A stretch of DNA of 64,000 nucleotides from PALSA-911 sp963743035 (lineage in GTDB: Bacteria > Pseudomonadota > Alphaproteobacteria > Acetobacterales > Acetobacteraceae): assembly GCA_963743035.1 (NCBI GenBank), contig CAVUOB010000009.1, forward strand, positions 147,059-211,058, given 5' to 3'. Position numbers and translations under genes: made by a program. The notes under the pieces were generated by a model. The model saw only the letters and a program-made list of their open reading frames with translations, ran no database searches and was not told where the DNA came from. Below, piece after piece: positions 1 through 7,711 of this stretch (position 1 is the first letter of the stretch; each line of letters begins with the position of its first letter).

Positions 1-1
1 G

Positions 2-622
2 CAGATCCGCGCCGCGATCATCGCCCTCGGCGGCGTGCCGGCCCTGCTGGGCGGGCGTATCCTGCCGCTCTGGGAAGCGCCGCTGCCCGGATGGTGGCCA
101 AGGCGGCTGCGCGGTGTGTTGTCGATCATCGAAACCGAGGGCCGGGGCATCTACCGCAGCCCGGGCATGCCCGCGGATCTCGCCCCCTACGGCGCCAACA
201 TGGTCGTCCATGCCGCCACCATGCGCAGCGTCGGCGGCTTCGGCGACCGCGCCGGCCGCATCGGCATCACGCTGCTATCCGATGAAGACGTGCAGCTCGC
301 CTGGCGCCTGCAGGATGCCGGCTATGTCGTGCGCTACGAGTCACGGATCGTCGTGCATCACCAGATCCAGGCCGCCCGGCTGACCCCGGATTGGCTGCTG
401 CGCCGCATGTACTGGCAAGGCGCCTCCTCGGTCGCGACCCGGCGGCTGGTCGGCGGCAACCGGCGGGTCTGGTGGTCGCTGCCGCGCCGCCTGTCGGTCG
501 CGCTGCTGTTGTCTCCGGCGATGCTGCTGCCCCGCCGCAGCCTGCGGCTGCTCGCATGGCGCTGGCGGCTGGCCTATTCGCTCGGCTTCATGCGCGGCGT
601 GTTCGCGGACATGAGAGCCTGA
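2..622 (+). CDS. Glycosyltransferase family 2, C-terminal part (5' end outside window)
   Basis: The reading frame is open from base 2, so the start lies upstream. The visible part has the back half of a GT-A fold: a segment ending in LSDEDVQLAWRLQDAGY, which matches the acidic acceptor-side motif (ED...) of family 2 enzymes, then a VHHQ segment and a hydrophobic, Arg-rich C-terminus (about residues 150-195 from the GTG at 35) that could be membrane-associated. It probably adds a sugar to a surface polysaccharide, in line with the pyruvyl transferase and glycosyltransferase genes that follow. Substrate cannot be told from sequence. Confidence 0.8.
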   Translation, partial: QIRAAIIALGGVPALLGGRILPLWEAPLPGWWPRRLRGVLSIIETEGRGIYRSPGMPADLAPYGANMVVHAATMRSVGGFGDRAGRIGITLLSDEDVQLAWRLQDAGYVVRYESRIVVHHQIQAARLTPDWLLRRMYWQGASSVATRRLVGGNRRVWWSLPRRLSVALLLSPAMLLPRRSLRLLAWRWRLAYSLGFMRGVFADMRA

Positions 623-649
623 GCAGCGCGGGCCGGCGGGCACACCGGC

Positions 650-1594
650 GTGAAATTGTATGTCTGGCGCGGCGAGACGACGAATTTCGGCGACGAATTG
701 AACAGGCTGCTTTGGCCCGCCCTGCTTCCCGGATTTTTTGACGAGGACGAATCCGCGATCGTGCTGGGGATCGGCTCGGTGCTCGACTGCCGGCATGCCC
801 CCGATGCGATGAAAATCGTGCTCGGCGCCGGGTATGGCGGCTATGAGGGGCCGCCGCGGATCGACCGTTCCTGGGCGCTCCACTGGGTCCGCGGGCCGAT
901 GACGGCCGCCCTGCTGGGGATCGACCCGGCACTCGGTTGCGGCGACCCGGCCATGCTTTGGCCCTTCGCCGCCCCCCTGCAGGCGCCGGCTGGGAAGCCG
1001 CCGGCACGGCAGGATGCAGGCCGGATCGGCTTCATGCCGCATTTCGAAAGCCTCGTCCGCGGTGCCTGGACCGAGGCGGCCGCGGCCGCCGGTGTGCGGC
1101 TGATCGATCCGCGGGCGGATCCGCGCGTGGTTCTGGCGGAGATCGCGAGTTGCGACAGGCTGGTCACCGAAGCCATGCATGGCGCCATAATGGCCGATAC
1201 GCTTCGCGTGCCGTGGATCGCGGTCCGGCCCCTTGCCGCCGTTCACCGGGCGAAATGGCAGGACTGGGCGGGCGCCCTCGGCATGACGATCCGCTTTCAG
1301 CAGCTGCCGCCCTCCTCGCCGCGTGAATGGGCGTCCGTTTCCCGCCTGGCGAGCCGTCGCCCGGTCCGCGGCACCCTTCGGCTGTTGGCTGAATGCGGCT
1401 CGCGCCGCCTGCTGGAACGCGCGGCGGACGCGCTCCGCCGCATTGCCGCCGGCCCCGGCCAGCTTTCGGGGCTGGCTGCACTGCAGCGGAGCCAGGAACG
1501 CATGCTGACCTGCCTGGAGGCCGCCCGCCGCCATCCGTGCGATACGCGCCGCCCCCGGAAGGCTGCCGACGCCGCCTTGGCCGGGTCCGGCTGA
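650..1594 (+). CDS. Polysaccharide pyruvyl transferase family protein (ExoV-like)
   Basis: 314 residues from a GTG start. The N-terminus reads MKLYVWRGETTNFGDELN, the typical opening of ExoV-type proteins in which a NFGDELN segment is followed by a FxGIGSVL segment (here VLGIGSVL). The central region has the C-terminal half signature SCDRLVTEAMHGAIMAD, resembling the His/Glu-containing nucleotide-binding part of pyruvyl/ketal transferases. These enzymes transfer pyruvate from PEP onto exopolysaccharide sugars. It lies 27 bp after the glycosyltransferase and on the same strand, so co-transcription is likely. The last ~90 residues are Arg/Ala rich and unrecognised. Confidence 0.78.
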   Translation: MKLYVWRGETTNFGDELNRLLWPALLPGFFDEDESAIVLGIGSVLDCRHAPDAMKIVLGAGYGGYEGPPRIDRSWALHWVRGPMTAALLGIDPALGCGDPAMLWPFAAPLQAPAGKPPARQDAGRIGFMPHFESLVRGAWTEAAAAAGVRLIDPRADPRVVLAEIASCDRLVTEAMHGAIMADTLRVPWIAVRPLAAVHRAKWQDWAGALGMTIRFQQLPPSSPREWASVSRLASRRPVRGTLRLLAECGSRRLLERAADALRRIAAGPGQLSGLAALQRSQERMLTCLEAARRHPCDTRRPRKAADAALAGSG

Positions 1595-1747
1595 GGCGTC
1601 CGCGCCAGTCCGAGGGGCCTTGCGCACCGGTCGCAAACCCGCCTACCAACTGATGTGATCCGGCCGGCGGATCGTGACGCTCGGGCAGTCGCGCGCACCG
1701 GCACACCCACCCCTCACCCAGCCGACCCGCCGGAGGAGCCTGCGTCC

Positions 1748-3442
1748 ATGCCGCGCCATGCCGACAGCCTGAACCGGGATCTCCTGCGGCATATCCCCCT
1801 GACGGCGCGTGTGGTCCTCGATGTCGGCTGCGGCACCGGAGCCCTGGCGGCCGAGTATCGCCGGCTCAATCCGCGGGCGCGCATCTTCGGCATCGAATCC
1901 GACGGCGATGCCGCAGCGATCGCTACCCCCCGGCTGGACGGCATCGCCCGCACCGACGTCGTCGACCACCCGCTGCCTTTCGACATTCCCGAAGGTGTGG
2001 ACTGCATTCTCTACCGCGACGTGCTGGAGCATCTGGCCGATCCCTGGTCCCTGGTGCGGGCCCAGGCGGAGCTGCTGACGGATGACGGCACCATCCTGAT
2101 GTGCATCCCCAACCGGGACCACTGGCGCCGCCTCGACCGCGGGCTACGCGGCGAGGCCGGCCCGGAAGACCTGGCGGGCGACCCGACGACCGGCGCGGCA
2201 ATCCCGGGCGGGCTCTCCATCGAGGCCATGCGCGCCAGCCTGGCCGGGATCGGGTTGACGCTGTGCGCGGTCTATCCGCTGGTCCCCGACACGGCGGAGG
2301 CGGCGGCGTTCGTCACGGCAATGACGCCGGCATTGAACGCACTCGGCATCGACCCCGGGGCATTCGCCCGCCGCTCCGCGCCGTCGCATTACGCCTGGTG
2401 CGTCCGCAAGGCGCCGCTGCAATTGATGACCGTCGCCGCGAACATGCTGGCACCCGTCGGTGGCGTCAGCCATGTCCGGATCGTCGAACCACTGCACGCC
2501 CTGGCCACGGATCCCTCGCTCATTACCTACCTCTCGCCCGGCGGCGACCGGGAACGGGTGAATGCGCACTCGCCGCGCATTTTCGTCCTGCATCGCCCGG
2601 CCCTGACGGGCAAAGGCGGCCTCATGACGATCGAGGCGCTGCTGCGCGACGATTGGCTGATCGTGACCGAGTTCGATGATCATCCGGATTTTTTCGAGGT
2701 CATGCGGGCCGACGCCCAGTTCGCCTTCGCCGGCGTTCATGCGGTGCAGACCAGCACGCCGGCGCTCGCCGCGGTGCTGCGCCGGCGCAACCCAGAAGTC
2801 GCCGTGTTCCCGAATGCCATCCGCGCCCTGCCGGATGCGCGCAATTTCAGCAATCCGGATGCAATGACCCTGTTTTTCGGCGCGCTCAACCGGGAAAGGG
2901 ACTGGGCGCCGCTGATGCCGGCCCTGAATGCGGTGGCGGCTTCGGTCGGCGAGCGGCTGCGCTTCTGCGTCCTGCACGACCGCCGCTTCTTCGACGCGCT
3001 GGAAACGCCACACAAGACCTTCACGCCGATCTGCGACTACGAGACCTATATGGAGTTGCTCGGCGGCTGCGAGATCTCGTTCATGCCGCTGCTGGATACG
3101 CCCTTCAACCGGGCGAAATCCGACCTGAAATTCATCGAGGCCGGCGCCTGCCGCGTGGTGCCGCTGGCCAGCGACGTGGTCTACGCCGCCAGCGTCGACG
3201 ACGGGGCTACCGGCCTGCTGTTTCGCGATGCCGAGGAAATGCGCACGCGCCTTTTGCGGCTGGTTGCGATGCCGGCCGTCGCCCGCGATCTGGCCGAAGC
3301 CGCGCGCGCCCATGTCGCGGGCGATCGCATGCTGGCCTACCAAATAGCGCCGCGGATTCGTTGGTACCGGTCTTTGTGGGATCGGCGCGACGCGCTCAAC
3401 GACGCCCGCGCCGCCCGGTTGCGCCTCGTCGGCGCGGTTTGA
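1748..3442 (+). CDS. SAM-dependent methyltransferase fused to a glycosyltransferase-like domain
   Basis: I chose the ATG at 1748 because GGAGGAG ends 9 bases upstream; the open frame extends back to 1655 but that stretch is Pro/Arg-rich non-coding-looking sequence. The first ~220 residues form a class I methyltransferase: motif I VVLDVGCGTGAL, acidic motif GIESDGDA, and YRDVLEHLADP, as in methyltransferase type 11/23 proteins. The second half (from about residue 260) looks like a GT-B glycosyltransferase C-terminal domain, including a SDLKFIEAGACRVVPLAS segment that matches the sugar-nucleotide binding region (E-x7-E class). Such fusions occur in O-antigen or flagellin-glycan clusters. The gene converges on nusG. 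Confidence 0.75.
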   Translation: MPRHADSLNRDLLRHIPLTARVVLDVGCGTGALAAEYRRLNPRARIFGIESDGDAAAIATPRLDGIARTDVVDHPLPFDIPEGVDCILYRDVLEHLADPWSLVRAQAELLTDDGTILMCIPNRDHWRRLDRGLRGEAGPEDLAGDPTTGAAIPGGLSIEAMRASLAGIGLTLCAVYPLVPDTAEAAAFVTAMTPALNALGIDPGAFARRSAPSHYAWCVRKAPLQLMTVAANMLAPVGGVSHVRIVEPLHALATDPSLITYLSPGGDRERVNAHSPRIFVLHRPALTGKGGLMTIEALLRDDWLIVTEFDDHPDFFEVMRADAQFAFAGVHAVQTSTPALAAVLRRRNPEVAVFPNAIRALPDARNFSNPDAMTLFFGALNRERDWAPLMPALNAVAASVGERLRFCVLHDRRFFDALETPHKTFTPICDYETYMELLGGCEISFMPLLDTPFNRAKSDLKFIEAGACRVVPLASDVVYAASVDDGATGLLFRDAEEMRTRLLRLVAMPAVARDLAEAARAHVAGDRMLAYQIAPRIRWYRSLWDRRDALNDARAARLRLVGAV

Positions 3443-3493
3443 GCCAGTCCTCTTGAGCCGTACTCCGGGCCGCTGCGGGCCCGGCAGCCCGGT

Positions 3494-4024
3494 TCAGACC
3501 TTCTCCACCTGGCTGTATTCGAGTTCCACCGGCGTGGAACGGCCAAAGATCGAGACGCTTACCTTCACGCGGCCCTTTTCCTCGTCCACTTCCTCGACCG
3601 TGCCGTTGAAGCTGGTGAACGGACCGTCGGCCACGCGCACCTGTTCGCCGATTTCGTACAGCACCGACGGGCGCGGATGCTCCACGCCTTCCTGGGTCTG
3701 CTTCAGGATACGCTCGGCCTCGGCCTCGGTGATCGGCGAAGGCCGGGTCTTGCTGCCGAGGAAGCCGGTGACTTTTGGCGTGTCCTTGACCAGATGCCAG
3801 GCATCGTCCGTCAGTTCCATCTTCACCAGCACGTAGCCGGGGAAGAATTTATGCTCGGCGTTGACCTTCTGGCCCCGGCGCAACTCGACAACCTGTTCGG
3901 AAGGCACCAGCACCTCGTCGAACTGCTCCGCCAGGCCCTTCTGGGCAGCCTGTTCCTTGATCTGCTGGGCAATCTTCTTCTCGAAGCCCGAGTAGACGTG
4001 CACCACGTACCACTTCTTGGCCAT
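3494..4024 (-). CDS. nusG: Transcription termination/antitermination protein NusG
   Basis: 176 residues, standard length. The N-terminal NGN domain begins MAKKWYVVHVYSGFEKK and contains FFPGYVLVKM; the C-terminal KOW domain contains GEQVRVADGPFTSFNGTVEE. NusG binds the RNA polymerase clamp to suppress pausing and links polymerase to Rho or ribosomal protein S10. It lies 14 bp downstream of secE as in most bacteria. Unusually, no rplK follows: the next gene downstream is on the opposite strand. Confidence 0.98.
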   Translation of the reverse strand: MAKKWYVVHVYSGFEKKIAQQIKEQAAQKGLAEQFDEVLVPSEQVVELRRGQKVNAEHKFFPGYVLVKMELTDDAWHLVKDTPKVTGFLGSKTRPSPITEAEAERILKQTQEGVEHPRPSVLYEIGEQVRVADGPFTSFNGTVEEVDEEKGRVKVSVSIFGRSTPVELEYSQVEKV

Positions 4025-4038
4025 AGCCTTACCTTCCT

Positions 4039-4242
4039 TCAGATCCCGGCGCCGAACAGGGCGCGAACGCCAATGCCGACGATCTGATCGACAACAAAGA
4101 AAAAGATGGCAGACATCGCCGCCATCGCGAACACTAGGCCGGTTGTCACCAACGTCTCCTTGCGGGACGGCCAGGTGACCTTCGACGCCTCGGCCCGCAC
4201 CTCACGCAAGAATTTGACCGGATTGACCGCCACGCCGCTCAT
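4039..4242 (-). CDS. secE: Preprotein translocase subunit SecE
   Basis: 67 residues, the short single-helix form of SecE found in alphaproteobacteria. It has the amphipathic segment FLREVRAEASKVTWPSRKE, whose VTWPSRKE core is the SecE signature, then one transmembrane segment (about residues 32-58). It clamps SecY in the SecYEG channel in the inner membrane. It is transcribed with nusG. Confidence 0.97.
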   Translation of the reverse strand: MSGVAVNPVKFLREVRAEASKVTWPSRKETLVTTGLVFAMAAMSAIFFFVVDQIVGIGVRALFGAGI

Positions 4243-4370
4243 GCCTCCAGAACCATAACCACATCATCCACGCGGGTTCCCGGAGTTGGGCCACCCGCGA
4301 TCGACCGATTCTCCGACGCCGGCCAGTTCATCCAGGAACGGCCGGCAGGCAAGGGAATCGTCGGCAAGGC

Positions 4371-4447
4371 TGGCAGGGGTGGAGGGTCTCGAACCCCCAA
4401 CCTCCGGTTTTGGAGACCGGCGCTCTAGCCAATTGAGCTACACCCCT
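4371..4447 (-). tRNA. tRNA-Trp (anticodon CCA)
   Basis: Read on the minus strand it folds as a cloverleaf: acceptor AGGGGTG pairs with CACCCCT, the anticodon stem CGGTCTCCAAAACCG holds anticodon CCA, the T arm is GGGGGTTCGAGACCC, and the 3' CCA is encoded. It sits directly upstream of secE-nusG, its usual place in many proteobacteria. Confidence 0.97.
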
Positions 4448-4643
4448 GCACGGCGAGCCGGTCCGCAGCACCGCCCGGGAGGTCCATTTCGGAATTCCCC
4501 GGGGCGCCCAGACCAGACCGCTGAGTTGGCGTAGAAAGAATGTGCGGGCCCCGATGTCAAGTGCCGAGCACCCAAACCAGCTTTTGGGACCGTCCCGAGC
4601 CCCTCTTCGCAGGCCCCTCTTTGCAAGCCCCGATGGCAAGGGC

Positions 4644-4719
<76 letters not shown>

Positions 4720-4764
4720 CTCGGCCAGCGCTTCTGCAAATAGCCCGAGGGCCAAGCCGGAAAT

Positions 4765-4850
4765 TGGTGGAGGGGGTTGGATTCGAACCAACGTAGGCGT
4801 ACGCCAGCGGATTTACAGTCCGCCCCCTTTAGCCACTCGGGCACCCCTCC
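4765..4850 (-). tRNA. tRNA-Tyr (anticodon GTA)
   Basis: 86 nt with the long variable arm of a class II tRNA. On the minus strand the acceptor is GGAGGGG/CCCCTCC, the anticodon loop CTGTAAA gives anticodon GTA, the T arm is TTGGTTCGAATCCAA, and CCA is encoded. It is the first gene of the tRNA-secE-nusG unit. Confidence 0.97.
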
Positions 4851-4900
4851 GCCGTCTCCGGTCGCCCCGGCTGATCGCGAGGACCACCGGATGGCGCCGG

Positions 4901-4928
4901 ACTATTGCCAAACAGGGTCGCTTGTCAA
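4901..4928 (-). promoter_or_regulatory. Sigma70-type promoter for tRNA-Tyr/Gly/Trp-secE-nusG
   Basis: On the minus strand a consensus -35 TTGACA (4928-4923) is followed after 16 bases by AATAGT (4906-4901), about 50 bases before the 5' end of tRNA-Tyr. The match and position make it the probable promoter of the whole unit. Confidence 0.65.
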
Positions 4929-4993
4929 CGAAGCCCGCGTCCGTTCCGGCAGCGCTGGGCAGCCTGTGCGCATCGGTCTATAGAACATTCATC

Positions 4994-6358
4994 ATGAAAC
5001 CTCCGCATTCCCGAGGGCCGGGCGGTTCAGGCCGCCCGCCATCCGATCCATCGAGACCACACGGCAACCGCGGGCCCGCTCGCGGGCCGGGCGGCGCGCC
5101 ATCACGGGAGCATGGTCCAGGCCGATCGGGCGCCCCCGCGGGAGGACACTCCGCGGGAGGACAGGGCCGGGATCGCAAGTTTGCCGGCGCGCCGGCCGCG
5201 TCGCACCGCGGCGGCCATGGCGGACCCCAGGGAGGGTCCCAGGCAGCGGCCCAGGATGGATCCCAGCGCGGCGCGCATGGCGCACCGCGTGGGGGACAGC
5301 ATAGCGGACCGCGTGGCGGATACGGGGCGAAACAGGAATACGGGACGAAACCGGCCACGCGCCAGGAACGTGGCGAGATTCGCACCGATGATCGTACCCG
5401 CGGAAGCGCGCGAGGCCAGATCGTCCGACAAGACAAGATGCGCGGCGACAGGGTGCTGGGGCAGCCCCCTGCTCACCGCCCCCCTGCTCACCACACCGAT
5501 CGTCCCGACCCGGAGCGCAAGCCCCGGACCGGCAACCCGTTGACGATCTCCGCCCCGCCCGGCGAGCCCGCCCAGGATGCGTTTCGCCGGCAAGGATCGC
5601 GTCCCGATCACCCCCGTCCCCGTCCGGACAGCCCGGACAGTCCGCGCGGCACGGTATGGCTCTACGGGCAGCACGCCGTCGCGGCGGCGTTGGCCAACCC
5701 CTCCCGCCGGCTCCGCCGCCTGCTGCTGACCGCGGAGGCTGAGGCCGCGCTGGCTGGCCGGCTGACGCCCCCCTGGGCGATCGCGCATGAACGGGTGGAA
5801 CGCGCGCGGCTGGACCAGTTGCTGGGGCGTGACACCGTCCACCAGGGCGCCGCATTGCTCGCCGATCCGCTGGTAACGCCAGGCCTGGCGCAGACGCTGG
5901 AGCGGCCAGGCCCGATCCTGGTGCTCGACCAGGTCTCGGACCCGCGCAATGTCGGCGCGATCCTGCGCTCGGCAGCGGCCTTCGGCGCCGCCGCGGTGAT
6001 CGCCCAGGAACGTAACGCGCCCGACGAGTCGGGAGCGCTGGCAAAGGCCGCATCCGGTGCGCTGGAAGTAGTGCCCCTGCTGCGTGCGGTGAACATCGCG
6101 CGCACGCTCGTCGCCCTGAAGGCGGCCGGCGCCTGGGTCGTGGGGCTGGATGGCAATGCCCCCGGTCCGCTGTCGGGCGCGGCCCTGGCCGGCCGGCGCG
6201 TGGTGCTGGTGCTGGGCGCCGAGGGCGACGGGCTGCGCCGCCTGACGCGGGAGACCTGCGACGAAATCGCCAGCCTGGCGATGCCCGGCGGGATGGAGAG
6301 CCTGAACGTTTCCGCGGCCACCGCCATCGCCCTCTACGAGCTCACCAGGCCATCCTGA
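4994..6358 (+). CDS. rlmB: RlmB-like 23S rRNA 2'-O-methyltransferase (SpoU/TrmH family) with long low-complexity N-terminus
   Basis: 454 residues from ATG 4994; the open frame runs further upstream but overlaps the tRNA-Tyr and promoter region. Residues ~219-454 are a complete SPOUT methylase: substrate-binding domain starting WLYGQHAVAAAL, motif 1 DPRNVGAILRSAAAFG, motif 2 VLGAEGDGLRR, motif 3 MPGGMESLNVSAATAIALYE. The family places a 2'-O-methyl group on rRNA or tRNA ribose; RlmB (G2251 of 23S rRNA) is the best guess. Residues 1-218 are Gly/Arg/Pro/Ser/Gln-rich with many RGG-like steps and are probably disordered and RNA-binding; usual family members are ~250 residues. Confidence 0.85.
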   Translation: MKPPHSRGPGGSGRPPSDPSRPHGNRGPARGPGGAPSREHGPGRSGAPAGGHSAGGQGRDRKFAGAPAASHRGGHGGPQGGSQAAAQDGSQRGAHGAPRGGQHSGPRGGYGAKQEYGTKPATRQERGEIRTDDRTRGSARGQIVRQDKMRGDRVLGQPPAHRPPAHHTDRPDPERKPRTGNPLTISAPPGEPAQDAFRRQGSRPDHPRPRPDSPDSPRGTVWLYGQHAVAAALANPSRRLRRLLLTAEAEAALAGRLTPPWAIAHERVERARLDQLLGRDTVHQGAALLADPLVTPGLAQTLERPGPILVLDQVSDPRNVGAILRSAAAFGAAAVIAQERNAPDESGALAKAASGALEVVPLLRAVNIARTLVALKAAGAWVVGLDGNAPGPLSGAALAGRRVVLVLGAEGDGLRRLTRETCDEIASLAMPGGMESLNVSAATAIALYELTRPS

Positions 6359-6398
6359 CCGGCCACGACCCGGAGCTTTCTGACAGGAGCTGTCCGTC

Positions 6399-7196
6399 AT
6401 GCGCCCAACCGCCGCTGGCTTCGACGCCCACATGGCTGCGCTGGCCTTGCGCGATGCGCGGGCCCGGCGCGAACGGCTGCAACCCTTGGCCGCGGGCCTG
6501 GCGCCGCGCACGGTCGAGGAAGGTGCGGCCGCCCAGCGCGCCCTGGCCGAACTCGGCGGCAACGCCAGCCCGGCCGGCTTCAAGATCGGCGCCACGGCGA
6601 GGCGGATGCAGGAATATCTCGGCCTGACCGGCCCGGCCGCCGGCTTCATGCCGGCATCCGGCATGCACGCCAGCGGCGCGGTCCTGCGCTTCGCCGATTT
6701 CGTCAATCCCGGCGTTGAATGCGAGATCGTGGTGAAACTGGCGAGGGACCTGCCACCCGGCCCCTGCACCGTCGAGCAGGCCGCCGCTTCCGTCGGCGAG
6801 TTCACCGCCGGGATCGAGATCGTGGAGAACCGTTACGGCGACCTCGCGGCACTCGGCACGCCCACGCTGATTGCCGATCAGGTGTTCCACGCCGCCTGCG
6901 TGCGCGGCGAGACCGGCGGGATCGATTGGCATCGGATCGACGTTCCAGCCTTGGCAGGTCGCATGGCGGTGGACGGCGCGGTGCAGATGGAAGGCAAGGC
7001 CGGCGATCTCCTTGGCCACCCCATGAACTGCCTGGCCTGGCTCGCCGCCTCTCCCGTCGCCGCCGCATTCGGTGGCCTGAAAGCCGGGCAGGTGGTGATG
7101 CTGGGCAGCGTTACCCCACCGATCTGGCTGGAGGGGCCCTGTCGCGTGACGGTGGATTTTTCGCCGCTGCCGGTGGTACAGGTGGAATTCGCCTAA
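6399..7196 (+). CDS. 2-keto-4-pentenoate hydratase / fumarylacetoacetate hydrolase family protein
   Basis: 265 residues, normal for the MhpD/TesE hydratase family. It shows GFKIGATARRMQEYLGL near the N-terminus, then the metal-binding series NPGVECEIVVKL (E-x-E) and a downstream FTAGIEIVENRY segment. Family members hydrate 2-hydroxypenta-2,4-dienoate or decarboxylate 4-oxalocrotonate in aromatic meta-cleavage, but no other meta-cleavage genes are near, so the substrate is unknown. Its stop codon lies inside the dispersed repeat starting at 7192. Confidence 0.82.
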   Translation: MRPTAAGFDAHMAALALRDARARRERLQPLAAGLAPRTVEEGAAAQRALAELGGNASPAGFKIGATARRMQEYLGLTGPAAGFMPASGMHASGAVLRFADFVNPGVECEIVVKLARDLPPGPCTVEQAAASVGEFTAGIEIVENRYGDLAALGTPTLIADQVFHAACVRGETGGIDWHRIDVPALAGRMAVDGAVQMEGKAGDLLGHPMNCLAWLAASPVAAAFGGLKAGQVVMLGSVTPPIWLEGPCRVTVDFSPLPVVQVEFA

Positions 7197-7299
7197 AGCA
7201 TGATCGCCGCTGATAGACGCGCCGATCATGCTTTAGGTCTTTGTTTTAGCAAGCAATTTTATCGTTCGGTTGAGTCAACCTCAAGCGATGTTGCTCTAG
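7192..7299 (+). repeat. Dispersed palindrome-ended repeat, copy A
   Basis: A 108-bp unit beginning with a perfect 14-bp inverted repeat (CCTAAAGCATGATC at 7192-7205 and its complement at 7224-7237), then a tail ending TTGCTCTAG. Copy B lies at 26201-26308 in the opposite orientation; the two align without gaps, with 15 differences in 108. Bases 3-5 of the unit are the stop codon of the upstream hydratase gene. It may act as a 3'-end hairpin or a REP-like mobile repeat. Confidence 0.85.
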
Positions 7300-7411
7300 G
7301 CCCGAGGCGCACGCCAACGCGTCGTTAACCCCGCACCGGCAGATTGCGCCTCGCCCCCGCGACGGAAGCGACGATCGCGGGCCCGCCCCGCCAAAATGGC
7401 CAGCCCGGGAA

Positions 7412-7645
7412 GTGCCCGACATGCTGTCCGACTGGAATATGTTGTCCGAAGACCTGCAATTGATCCTCGCACGCGAAGCCTTGCTGCATGCGGCGGAGAC
7501 CTTTGCCGGACACGCCGAAACCCTTGCCCGGGAGATGGAGGCAGGCGGGCTGGAGGATCGCGGCGGGCCGGACGCACTGCGCCTGCTGGCGGCCGTCGTA
7601 CGCGTAACCGGCCAGGACGATCACGTCCCGGCCGGCCACGCCTGA
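7412..7645 (+). CDS. Small hypothetical protein, helical
   Basis: 77 residues from GTG 7412, or 74 from ATG 7421, which has CCGGGA about 10 bases upstream and may be the true start. Composition is that of an alpha-helical acidic protein (LILAREALLHAAETFAGHAE) ending in a Val-rich segment. No family recognised. It stands alone between the repeat at 7192-7299 and the convergent degP-like gene. Confidence 0.55.
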   Translation: MPDMLSDWNMLSEDLQLILAREALLHAAETFAGHAETLAREMEAGGLEDRGGPDALRLLAAVVRVTGQDDHVPAGHA

Positions 7646-7711
7646 CCCGATCCTGCTCGGGTTGTGGGCAAAGCGCCCGGATCAGCCCCAGTCAGGTTAG
7701 CCCCTGTCGGA

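Noticed and set aside
3443..3493. Possible bidirectional terminator between nusG and the methyltransferase gene
   Set aside because: GC-rich partial pairing is visible (GCTGC/GCAGC) but there is no T-run and the stem is short.
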